Source: Stieleria varia (lineage in GTDB: Bacteria; Planctomycetota; Planctomycetia; Pirellulales; Pirellulaceae). Taken from it: a stretch of DNA of 64,000 bases. The translations under genes and the position numbers were made by a program. The stretch is taken from positions 8,742,001 through 8,806,000 of the forward strand of contig NZ_CP151726.1 in NCBI RefSeq assembly GCF_038443385.1. Reading direction: 5' to 3'. Below, piece after piece: positions 23,147 to 30,697 of this stretch. The notes below the pieces were generated by a model, which saw nothing but the letters and a program-made list of their open reading frames with translations, was not told the DNA's origin and searched no databases. Each line of letters opens with the position of its first letter. Positions within the stretch are counted from its first letter, which is position 1.

Positions 23147-23472
23147 TTCTCGATCTTGGCCGGTGTGCTGTAAGACGGTTGCTTAACGTCGCCAATGAGT
23201 TTACCGCTTAGACATGCGAGTGTCAGCAAGATCACGGCCATCACGCCCATTTCCAGGATGGAACCCTGTCCGAACATTAGGACGGAGCCAATGTAGAGTA
23301 GCACCAGACAGGTCGCCACAACCTGCCCGAATGGCATGGGGAGAAATGCCGAGCATGCGATCATGGCGATGATTGCGTAGGTGGTAACGCAACCAATTGT
23401 CCCTGGCAGTTCCTTATGAAACCGCTTGGTCTCAATCTCGGCGTACGTTTGTTCGGTTGCGTCATCGGTCAT
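23137..23472 (-). CDS. Cassette gene: small membrane protein
   Basis: 111 residues from the ATG at 23472 (MTDDATEQTYAEIETKRFHKELPGT). Three hydrophobic helices follow: CVTTYAIIAMIACSAFLPM, VVATCLVLLYIGSVLMFG, and ILEMGVMAVILLTLACLSGKLI. The polar C-terminus (KQPSYSTPAKIENGG) ends in the attC. The longer frame to 23517 adds residues without support. Function unknown. Confidence 0.7.
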   Translation of the reverse strand: MTDDATEQTYAEIETKRFHKELPGTIGCVTTYAIIAMIACSAFLPMPFGQVVATCLVLLYIGSVLMFGQGSILEMGVMAVILLTLACLSGKLIGDVKQPSYSTPAKIENGG

Positions 23473-23522
23473 TGAGATTGAACGCGGCGAAGGTCGTTCC
23501 GAGGCAGCACAGTTCAAGTTTA

Positions 23523-23619
23523 GTCGGGTAACGACGGCGGTAACGGGGCCGCCGCCAGAAAACTATGATTTCAAAACCCGCGTAATCGGCGGCTCCCGTT
23601 CACCGCATGGTTATTTTGC
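23523..23619 (-). repeat. attC: attC site
   Basis: Left core GGGTAAC, inner arms GGTAACGGGGCCGCCG and GGCGGCTCCCGTTCACC, right arm GTTATTTTGC. The distal end GCAAAATAAC at 24294-24303 is an exact 10-base complement. One of the best preserved sites in the array. Confidence 0.95.
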
Positions 23620-24288
23620 TTCCTCGTGAACGTCAGGATCGAACGAGCCAAACGCAGTCAGTAGCGGACCGAGGATTGCCTGATTTGAGGGCACATCTTC
23701 CGATCGGCACGTGCACCGGAGTTTGAACAACGTGTTTCCCTGCGCCCACACATAAATATCAGAAGCCAGAACCATATCGTCGACGGTCAAGTGATACTGT
23801 GACCACAACGCTTGCTGCTGTGAGTCGCCCAATTCTACCGTCTTGGATTCAGTCTCTTTGGCAGCTTGCCAATAACCGAGCTGTACTGCCTGTTCGATTC
23901 CGTTCTTTGCGTGACGCATCTCTTCTTTGACAGGTGTCGCATTCACGTCATTCGGTATTGAAGTGAGGCCACGAGTAAACTGGTAGAGCGTGACCGCCAA
24001 TCCTGAATCATGCTCGTAGGCGACGGTGAATCCGTGATCGTCTGGCGGTAACGCACGTGTTTCACTTCGTATCCAACCAGGTGGAGTTGCAAGTGTAATG
24101 TTTGGTTTTGGCGGTTCCGTGTTCTGCGCTTCACGCTCGGCTTCAGCAACAGCGGCGAGTAACTGCTCGCGCTCGGATGCCGAAGTCTGTGGCGGTGTCG
24201 CCGGTGACACTGGCTGGGAGCGGTCGCACCCGCAGACGCTCACGAGCAACAAGACAATAACGGTGAGTGGTTGGGTTGGATGAGGCAT
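23611..24288 (-). CDS. Cassette gene: putative lipoprotein
   Basis: 225 residues from the ATG at 24288 (MPHPTQPLTVIVLLLVSVCGCDRSQP). VCGC gives a lipobox near residue 20. A Pro/Thr/Glu-rich linker is followed by a domain with PPGWIRSETRALPPDDHGFTVAYEHDSGLAVTLYQFTRGL, then AAKETESKTVELGDSQQQALWSQYHLTVDDMVLASDIYVWAQGNTLFKLRCTCRSED, and a terminal helix. The pattern resembles small envelope proteins with a PP-GW opening, but no family is assigned. Confidence 0.7.
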   Translation of the reverse strand: MPHPTQPLTVIVLLLVSVCGCDRSQPVSPATPPQTSASEREQLLAAVAEAEREAQNTEPPKPNITLATPPGWIRSETRALPPDDHGFTVAYEHDSGLAVTLYQFTRGLTSIPNDVNATPVKEEMRHAKNGIEQAVQLGYWQAAKETESKTVELGDSQQQALWSQYHLTVDDMVLASDIYVWAQGNTLFKLRCTCRSEDVPSNQAILGPLLTAFGSFDPDVHEEAK

Positions 24289-24292
24289 GTTC

Positions 24293-24394
24293 TGCAAAAT
24301 AACGCCTGCATTGACCGAGTGCGAGCGGTAGACTTTACGCAAGTCAAAAACGCCCGATCGAGCACTTCGGTCCAATGCTTTGTTCGTCTTAAGG
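24293..24394 (-). repeat. attC: attC site
   Basis: Left core AATAAC, inner arms TTGACCGAGTGCGA and CGAGCACTTCGGTCCAA, right arm GTTCGTCT. The distal end AGACGAAC at 25050-25057 is complementary. Confidence 0.9.
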
Positions 24395-25033
24395 GGTTCC
24401 TAGAATCTTTCTGACGACGGTAGCAAGTTTGCTGCCAAGGTCGAAGTGTTGCTTTTCGTCTAAATGAATGCCATCCACGGCACTTGCACTTACTACTTCT
24501 CCCGAATCGAACATCTCACATCCAATCTCCGTTGTCATTCTACTGAATTCGCTTGTAAGTCCTAAACACTTAGCATCCGCACCTTCAAATTTATCAGCAA
24601 TCGGTCCCATTGGTCTGGTTATTGGAGGCGGAACGACGACTAAAACCTTCGGCACAGGCATGTCGGGTTCGATTGGAGCGCGGCGAATTGCAGTCACAAT
24701 TGCCGACACCCCCTGAGCAGCGTGCCAAGCATTGTGTGCATGCATCGACTGAAAGTCGTTGGTTCCAAGCATGATCAAAACAAGCGACAATGGAGAGTTC
24801 ACTTCGATTCGCTGTTCGATACCTTCAAGGCCGTTTCTTCCCGGCTTATATGGGTCGTCAAACACAGTCCGCCGTCCATTGAGACAGTCCTCGATTACCC
24901 GCACGCTAGCTCCGTTTGCTATCAATTCCATCTCCATAACTCCGGGCCATCGCTTCTCGAAAGTCAAGCGTTGGCGCGTGCCCGGGATGATGCCCCAGGT
25001 AAGCGAGTCAGCGTAAACGAGAATCTGATCCAC
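24389..25033 (-). CDS. Cassette gene: SGNH/GDSL-type hydrolase
   Basis: 214 residues: MDQILVYADSLTWGIIPGTRQRLTF... The protein carries the blocks of the SGNH esterase family: block I YADSLTWG (residues 7-14, normally GDSLTxG, with catalytic Ser), block III LIMLGTNDF (Asn at about residue 92), and block V DGIHLDEKQH (catalytic Asp and His). No signal peptide, so probably cytoplasmic. Closest in style to arylesterase/lysophospholipase A-like enzymes. Block I has Ala in place of the usual Gly before Asp. The substrate is unknown. Confidence 0.9.
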   Translation of the reverse strand: MDQILVYADSLTWGIIPGTRQRLTFEKRWPGVMEMELIANGASVRVIEDCLNGRRTVFDDPYKPGRNGLEGIEQRIEVNSPLSLVLIMLGTNDFQSMHAHNAWHAAQGVSAIVTAIRRAPIEPDMPVPKVLVVVPPPITRPMGPIADKFEGADAKCLGLTSEFSRMTTEIGCEMFDSGEVVSASAVDGIHLDEKQHFDLGSKLATVVRKILGTP

Positions 25034-25050
25034 TCACGATTCCTTATAGA

Positions 25051-25141
25051 GACGAACGCTGGCGTTGACCGAGCGACGCCATTGTGGTTTCCATGTTCAT
25101 CCGCCCGATGCGTCGCTTCGGTCCAACGCATTGTTCGTCCC
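25051..25141 (-). repeat. attC: attC site with B-type arms
   Basis: The inner arms are the same as in cassette B (TTGACCGAGCGACGCC and its mate), but the right core is TTGTTCGTC and the body to 25410 is unrelated to B. Confidence 0.9.
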
Positions 25142-25191
25142 GGTCACTGACGATCGCCCAAATTGTCGCTCCGCATCGTCGCCTCCCCAGT

Positions 25192-25368
25192 CTATCGATC
25201 CCAATCTCGGATCGCAAATCGGATGCTGAATTCGAACCTGCGTCCGGGCACTCTCTTTCTGAATCGCAATTCGCGTTCTGATTTTAAACGCTCCGACGCC
25301 GTGTCTTTCGAACACTGTCTCAAGTCGCACTTACGACGGCATCGAATGCTGGTCTCAATGGCGGTCAT
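25192..25368 (-). CDS. Possible short cassette gene, weak
   Basis: A 58-codon frame (MTAIETSIRCRRKCDLRQCSKDTASERLKSERELRFRKRVPGRRFEF...) in the roughly 270-bp body between two attC sites. It is very basic and has no recognisable motif or clear ribosome site. The cassette may equally be non-coding. Confidence 0.2.
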   Translation of the reverse strand: MTAIETSIRCRRKCDLRQCSKDTASERLKSERELRFRKRVPGRRFEFSIRFAIRDWDR

Positions 25369-25410
25369 TGAATCGCATTGCGTTGTCCAACTCGAAAAGG
25401 TCTCCGCGGC

Positions 25411-25839
25411 GACGAACGGCGGCGTTGACCGAGCGACGCCATTGTGGTTTCCATGTTCATCCGCCCGATGCGTCGCTTCGGTCCAACGCATGGTTCTGTC
25501 GTCCTCCGAGGCGGCACAGTACCGCCGGGTTTCGACCATTGGATTGTACCGCATGCTCGGACCGCACTGCAATTCGAGTCCTGGTTTCGCTCCTGATTTT
25601 GCCCCGCCGACGATGTGGCCGAAGTCGAATGCCGAGGCCGGACCGTCACACGCGATCCAATGGCAACAGATGATGATACGAGTCCTGGATCGCCAGCACA
25701 CGATCTCATGCACAACAGTTCGGCGAGAGGACGCATTGCCGAAGTCAACAACATGCTGTCGGCCCCAAGATCTGCCAACTCATTCGACTGGTCGATCACT
25801 ACATCGACACGCGACGATCAAGCACGGTTACGACAGAAC
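25411..25839 (-). repeat. Non-coding cassette B, copy 6, interrupted at its right end by IS91-like copy 1
   Basis: attC 25411-25505 with right arm GTTCTGTCG. The body ends CGACAGAAC at 25831-25839, and the insertion element starts at the next base. The right third of the body matches copies 7 and 8, not copies 2-5. Confidence 0.9.
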
Positions 25840-25846
25840 GAATTGC

Positions 25847-25881
25847 GATCTATGCAGGCACAGGACGTGCATGCATAGATC
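25847..25881. repeat. oriIS-type hairpin of copy 1
   Basis: GATCTATGCAGGCAC with GTGCATGCATAGATC, one mismatch, subterminal at the element end next to GAAC. Confidence 0.7.
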
Positions 25882-25945
25882 GGGCGTTGAGCTTTGTCGG
25901 AGGTTGACGTCCCGTAGGACTTGGATCGGAGCGTCCAATCCACCC

Positions 25946-27322
25946 TCAAAAAGATTCTATCTCGAACGACACTCCCGGTGTCAAACCAGGCAGGTACATC
26001 TGGATCGCTTTTGCCGGTTCCGGTCCCGTTTCCTTTGCGACTTCTACCTGCGTTTCCAGGTACCAGTCGTAATAATCCGAACCGTAGTGGGCCGTCCAGA
26101 ACTCTCGGTGTGACTCCCGCTGGCGCTCCGCGTACCACTCCGGACACGTCTCACTCTCTCGCCAGAACAACTCCTTCCACGTCGGCTTGGGCGTTTCACA
26201 CACCAAACTTAGCTCGATGCTCCCGCAGTGCGCACACTCGGGCAACGATGGAGGCTCCCACTGCGAGTCCATCGAATCGACCGCTTCGACCGGCGCTTCC
26301 GAGACCTCCGGCTCTGTCCCCAACAACTCCTGACAACGAGCCATGTAGCCTGCCAGTCGGTTGTTGCTCCAACCGCCAAAGTACCGAGACTTGGTCAACT
26401 GGTCCGGTTGGATGTGCAGACACCAGCGGCGGGTGAACTCGGGCACTGATAGCTTGATCGGGACTTGTTCCCGCTCACCGCCCACACGTTTTCCTTCACG
26501 GGCCATGAAGACGACCTCGTCTCCGTCCGCAGCGGTGATACGGTGGTTGCTGATCGGCCCGCCGGTCAGATAGCGTGTCAAGTAGTTGACTACTTCGCCG
26601 CCACCACTGGTCTCCTTGGGCGGCGGTTGGATGTAGGCAACCCATTGGGTCGACTCTAGATTTTTGACGAACACCTCCCAGTTCTCATCGCTTTGCAGGT
26701 ACTCGAACTTTCCGCCGAACTTCAATTTGCCGTCGCGTCGCAAGCGACGAAGCTTCGCGACCGCCCTTTTGCGGAAGTCGTCCTTCAACTTCTCGGAGTC
26801 GACCAGATAGTAGCCATCCGAATTGCGAACCCCCGGTGGCGTTTTGGCTTCTTTCCACTCATCGCCACTCAAGCTCGGCCCGGCACCGGGCACCAGCATG
26901 TGAACATGCCAGTGTGCCTCCAGCTTTTGGTTCCAAGTGTGCAATACGCTGATCGCTGCCGGGTCGTAGTCCTGCTCGGACTTGATGTTTTTCGAAAGAC
27001 TCTTCCAAGCCGTGCTGACCAACAAGTCCGCCAGCTCGTTTCGGTTGGCCAACGCCAACTCAGAGAGATCACTCGGCAGAGTGAAGACGACTTGATAGTA
27101 CGCCACGCCGGAGAGGATCAGCTTGGATGCCTTGTCATTGAAGTCCACTCGCTTGCTGCCACTGCATTGGGGACAGTGGCGGTCGCCGCACGAGTTGTAC
27201 CGTGAGCTGCTCTTACCGCAGTCGTTGCACAGATACTCACGACCGCCAAGCACATGCGTGCGGCAAAGCGACAGCTTCGCCAGCACGCTCTGGACTTGGC
27301 CGCAAGTCGATGCGTCGACCAT
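25946..27322 (-). CDS. tnpA: IS91-family HUH transposase, copy 1
   Basis: 458 residues from the ATG at 27322 (MVDASTCGQVQSVL); a start a little further up (AEILRVGAAS) near the recombinase stop is possible. The 668-residue frame that overlaps the recombinase gene is rejected. An N-terminal zinc-binding region (CRTHVLGGREYLCNDCGKSSSRYNSCGDRHCPQC) is followed by the HUH motif HWHVHMLVPGAG and the tyrosine-bearing VVNYLTRYLTGGPISNHRI, the hallmarks of IS91/Y2 rolling-circle transposases. The C-terminal about 100 residues (GCSIELSL...KELFWRESETCPEWYAERQRE) include a CxxC pair. All motifs appear intact, so it may be active. Confidence 0.9.
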   Translation of the reverse strand: MVDASTCGQVQSVLAKLSLCRTHVLGGREYLCNDCGKSSSRYNSCGDRHCPQCSGSKRVDFNDKASKLILSGVAYYQVVFTLPSDLSELALANRNELADLLVSTAWKSLSKNIKSEQDYDPAAISVLHTWNQKLEAHWHVHMLVPGAGPSLSGDEWKEAKTPPGVRNSDGYYLVDSEKLKDDFRKRAVAKLRRLRRDGKLKFGGKFEYLQSDENWEVFVKNLESTQWVAYIQPPPKETSGGGEVVNYLTRYLTGGPISNHRITAADGDEVVFMAREGKRVGGEREQVPIKLSVPEFTRRWCLHIQPDQLTKSRYFGGWSNNRLAGYMARCQELLGTEPEVSEAPVEAVDSMDSQWEPPSLPECAHCGSIELSLVCETPKPTWKELFWRESETCPEWYAERQRESHREFWTAHYGSDYYDWYLETQVEVAKETGPEPAKAIQMYLPGLTPGVSFEIESF

Positions 27323-27357
27323 CGACGCCGCACCGACCCGCAAAATCTCCGCGACGG

Positions 27358-28311
27358 TTAGCTTTTCTTGTTCGGCTGCGAATCGTCGTCGTTCTTTGGT
27401 TTCTTGTTCTCTTCCGGCGGCCCTTCTTCGGGTATCACGTACGTCGGCAGTTGTTTCACTGGCAGCCAGTCCAGCGGGCTCGGTGCGCTGCTGAGGTGCT
27501 CGCGACGACAGTGCAGATAAATCATCGTCGTCAGGAAACTCGCGTGACCCAGCAGCCGACTGATGGTCAGAATGTCCACTCCGGCTTCCAGAAGTCCGGT
27601 CGCGTAGCTGTGACGCAGAGCGTGCGGAAAGATCCTCTTTTTGATCCCCGCCCGCTTCCCTGCTTCCTTCATCGCCTTGCGGATTGTCGTGTCGGCGTAG
27701 GTCTTGTTGGCCGAGTTGCCCGGGAACAGCAAGCCCTCCGGACGATACTTCAGCCAGTAGATTCTGAGCTCTTTCAAGAGCCTCGGTGAAAGCGGAACGC
27801 TTCTCTCCTTGCGTCCTTTGCCGCAGGCGATCTTGACCATCATCCGGTCCGAGTCGATGTCCGCGATGGTCAAGTTGGCGGCTTCGGAGTACCTCATCCC
27901 GCAAGCGTAGAGTGTCATCAGAAAGGTTCGATGTTTCAGATTGGGAGTGCACTGGAGCAGCCTGTCGACTTCGTTCCGGCTCAGCACGGTGGGCAGTTTC
28001 TTTTCACGTCTGCCGAAGGGCAGCATGGTGACTGGCCAGGAAACGGGGATGGAATGTTTGTAGAGGAACCGTAAGGCACAGACTGCCTGGTTGAAGCTGC
28101 TGTAGGAACCCTTTACCTCTTCAATCAGATAAAGCTGGAACAATCGAACGTCTTCCGGGGTTACGCGGTCTAAAGGCTTTTTAATGAAGTCGGCGAACCG
28201 CTTGGTGTGGTAGGTGTACGCGTCGATGGTGGCCTGAGCGTAATTGCGAATCTTCAAGTCTTCCGCGAGACGTTTGGTGAGTTCGCAGGAACGTTTTTGA
28301 TAGGGAGTCAT
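27358..28311 (-). CDS. Tyrosine recombinase of the IS91-like element, copy 1
   Basis: 317 residues from the ATG at 28311 (MTPYQKRSCELTKRLAEDLKIRNYAQATIDAYTYHTKRFADF). SAM-like DNA-binding domain at residues 10-95, then a catalytic domain with GMRYSEAANL (Arg), HALRHSYATGL (His-x-x-Arg), and LLGHASFLTTMIYLHC (His and nucleophile Tyr). All five catalytic positions are present. It ends 35 bases before the transposase ATG, so they are likely co-transcribed. Its role may be resolution of intermediates. The C-terminus is highly charged. Confidence 0.9.
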   Translation of the reverse strand: MTPYQKRSCELTKRLAEDLKIRNYAQATIDAYTYHTKRFADFIKKPLDRVTPEDVRLFQLYLIEEVKGSYSSFNQAVCALRFLYKHSIPVSWPVTMLPFGRREKKLPTVLSRNEVDRLLQCTPNLKHRTFLMTLYACGMRYSEAANLTIADIDSDRMMVKIACGKGRKERSVPLSPRLLKELRIYWLKYRPEGLLFPGNSANKTYADTTIRKAMKEAGKRAGIKKRIFPHALRHSYATGLLEAGVDILTISRLLGHASFLTTMIYLHCRREHLSSAPSPLDWLPVKQLPTYVIPEEGPPEENKKPKNDDDSQPNKKS

Positions 28312-28753
28312 GTTGTGAATCCTGAGTGGAAAGGGAAACAAAAAAGGTTGTCCAACCTACGAATGAGATTGGTGTTTCCGAGGCTGCTTACGGTTAGCAA
28401 AAGCGCAAGTAAAAACTGGAAATAAAGTCAAAAAGAATCAAAACGTTCAACGATTAACCCGGCTATTTACGGGTCGCATGCGAAGAAAAAAAGAATGAAA
28501 GAAAGACTGTCGCGAAGCGAATCAAAGACCTTTGAAAGACACGTCAGTGCAAGGTCGATTGCGCCCAAGCGGCGGGCGAAAGAAGGTGCGGGGGTGCGAA
28601 TGCAAGAAGAAGCTCAGTGAAGATTTGAAGTTGGTTGGCAAGGAAGCCAACGCCTCCTTCCTCGAAGGATGCGTACCCCTGACTTTAACCCCGAGCAGTC
28701 AGCACTTGACTTCAAACCCCACCACGAACTCAACCAACAGAGACCCGATTAAG

Positions 28754-28847
28754 TTCAACGGCACGCGTAACCGGGCACGCGCGAAAGATTCTCAATTCCA
28801 AAATCGCTGGCTCGCGTGCTCCGGTTCACGCGATGGTTCGTCGATTC
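28754..28847 (-). repeat. attC: attC site after IS copy 1
   Basis: Left core TTCAAC (shared with the IS end), inner arms GTAACCGGGCACGCG and CGCGTGCTCCGGTTC, right arm GTTCGTCGA. The distal end TCGACGAAC at 29301-29309 is an exact complement. Confidence 0.9.
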
Positions 28848-28899
28848 AACTTTGCGTTGACAAACCGTCAAGGTCAGTTGCAAGAGTTAAGCGATTGCA

Positions 28900-29274
28900 T
28901 CAGCCCGGCCCCGCAAACTCGATACCCGAGTAGTTTAGCACCCAGTAGATAAACGCCAGCAATAGTACGAGACCGACGTTCATCAGAACGCTGATCCCAC
29001 CGAAAACTCTCGCGACAGTAAATCGATATGAAAACACCACCACACAGATCGAACAGATCAGGCTGAGAGCAATCAACGCAAACATCGACACGGCAGTCGC
29101 GATATCGTCAAGCCAATTCTTTGTCAGCTGTGGCCAATATGTAACCAGACCGAACAACGCAAACGACGACACAACGGCCATCCATGCGTTTCGGCGGGAC
29201 GCGGTTGCAAAACGGAAACGCGGTTTAACGCGAGGGCGTTCTATCAAGGATAGCGTCAGTGCAAAAGGGTTCAC
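28900..29274 (-). CDS. Cassette gene: membrane protein
   Basis: 124 residues starting MNPFALTLSLIERPRVKPRFRF. After a basic N-terminal tail come three hydrophobic helices: NAWMAVVSSFALFGLVTYW, ATAVSMFALIALSLICSICVVVFSY, and GGISVLMNVGLVLLLAFIYWVL. The tail suggests a cytoplasmic N-terminus. No family is recognised. Confidence 0.7.
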   Translation of the reverse strand: MNPFALTLSLIERPRVKPRFRFATASRRNAWMAVVSSFALFGLVTYWPQLTKNWLDDIATAVSMFALIALSLICSICVVVFSYRFTVARVFGGISVLMNVGLVLLLAFIYWVLNYSGIEFAGPG

Positions 29275-29301
29275 AGCAAGGTGACCAATGATTGGTTTCT
29301 T

Positions 29302-29526
29302 CGACGAACGCAGAGATCACCCAGCCGCGGCGGTGGTCTCTTGTGGTACGTAACGACGACACCCGCGGCTTGGGTGCATCGACATTGATCATCGCGGTAC
29401 AAGGAGCGACGGCTGGGAAGCATCGCCGCCCGTTGCCATTGTACCCGGTCAACCCGACCGTGTGTTAATTGAGAACTCCGCTCCGTCTCTGACTCCACGC
29501 TGCACTCGATCGCTAGCCGCGTTGAT
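29302..29526 (-). repeat. Non-coding cassette A, copy 7
   Basis: Left core ACGAAC, right core TTGATCATCG, distal end GCGTTGATC. First unit of an A-B-A-B run. Confidence 0.9.
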
Positions 29527-29950
29527 CGGCGGCGTTGACCGAGCGACGCCATTGTGGTTTCCATGTTCATCCGCCCGATGCGTCGCTTCGGTCCAACGCA
29601 TGGTTCTGTCGTCTTCCGTGGCGGCACTGTACCGCTCGAATGCGACCATTGGATTGTATCGCATGCTCGGACGACACTGCAAATCGAGTCCTGGATTCCG
29701 CTCCTGATTTTGCCCCGCCGACGATGTGGCCGAAGTCGAATGCCGAGGCCGGACCGTCACACGCGATCCAATGGCAACAGATGATGATACGAGTCCTGGA
29801 TCGCCAGCACACGATCTCATGCACAACAGTTCGGCGAGAGGACGCATTGCCGAAGTCAACAACATGCTGTCGGCCCCAAGATCTGCCAACTCATTCGACT
29901 GGTCGATCACTACATCGACACGCGACGATCAAGCACGGTTACGACAGAAC
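29522..29950 (-). repeat. Non-coding cassette B, copy 7
   Basis: attC 29522-29615; the left core is GATC because A lies to the left. The distal end CGACAGAAC complements the right arm GTTCTGTCG. As far as I can read, its body is identical to copy 8. The frame MIDQSNELADLGADSM is open. Confidence 0.9.
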
Positions 29951-30168
29951 GCAGAGATCACCCAGCCGCGGCGGTGGTCTCTTGTGGTGCGTAACGACGA
30001 CACCCGCGGCTTGGGTGCATCGACCTTGATCATCGCGGTACAAGGAGCGACGGTTGGGAAGCATCGCCGCCCGTTGCCATTGTACCGGTTGAACTCGGCC
30101 GTGGGCAATTCGATCACTCTGATCAGTTCCTGCCTCCACTCTGCACTCGATCGCTAGCCGCGCTGATC
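29943..30168 (-). repeat. Non-coding cassette A, copy 8
   Basis: Left core AGAAC, right core TTGATCATCG, distal end GCGCTGATC. Resembles copies 4 and 5 more than copy 7. Confidence 0.9.
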
Positions 30169-30591
30169 GGCGGCGTTGACCGAGCGACGCCATTGTGGTT
30201 TCCATGTTCATCCGCCCGATGCGTCGCTTCGGTCCAACGCATGGTTCTGTCGTCTTCCGTGGCGGCACTGTACCGCTCGAATGCGACCATTGGATTGTAT
30301 CGCATGCTCGGACGACACTGCAAATCGAGTCCTGGATTCCGCTCCTGATTTTGCCCCGCCGACGATGTGGCCGAAGTCGAATGCCGAGGCCGGACCGTCA
30401 CACGCGATCCAATGGCAACAGATGATGATACGAGTCCTGGATCGCCAGCACACGATCTCATGCACAACAGTTCGGCGAGAGGACGCATTGCCGAAGTCAA
30501 CAACATGCTGTCGGCCCCAAGATCTGCCAACTCATTCGACTGGTCGATCACTACATCGACACGCGACGATCAAGCACGGTTACGACAGAAC
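30164..30591 (-). repeat. Non-coding cassette B, copy 8, followed by IS91-like copy 2
   Basis: Sequence as copy 7. Ends GACAGAAC at 30584-30591; IS copy 2 starts at the next base, the same junction as at 25839/25840. Confidence 0.9.
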
Positions 30592-30598
30592 GAATTGC

Positions 30599-30633
30599 GA
30601 TCTATGCAGGCACAGGACGTGCATGCATAGATC
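30599..30633. repeat. oriIS-type hairpin of copy 2
   Basis: Same sequence and distance from the end as in the other copies (7731 and 25847). Confidence 0.7.
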
Positions 30634-30697
30634 GGGCGTTGAGCTTTGTCGGAGGTTGACGTCCCGTAGGACTTGGATCGGAGCGTCCAATCCACCC

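Larger units (their letters stand above)
25840..28759 (-). mobile_element. IS91-like element, copy 1 (tyrosine recombinase plus HUH transposase)
   Basis: 2920 bp. The left end (3' of the genes) directly follows GAAC of the attC after cassette B and holds the terminal hairpin at 25847-25881. The right end closes CGATTAAGTTCAAC, where the next attC begins. No terminal inverted repeats or clear target duplication, as expected for the IS91 family. Relative to the gene direction the 3' end is followed by GTTC, a known IS91 target tetranucleotide. The about 450 bp upstream of the recombinase gene (28312-28759) are non-coding and contain repeats of AAGAAGGTGCG type. Confidence 0.85.

Noticed and set aside
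25946..27952. A 668-residue frame for the IS91-like transposase (also 30698-32704)
   Set aside because: The first 210 codons overlap the tyrosine recombinase gene in another frame and have a low-complexity, shadow-like composition. The family N-terminus begins near 27322.
29302..30591. Conserved proteins in cassettes A and B (MIECSV..., MIDQSNELADL...)
   Set aside because: Frames are broken by indels or lack the start codon in some copies, and conservation of both strands is explained by recent copying. Kept as a finding, not as genes.
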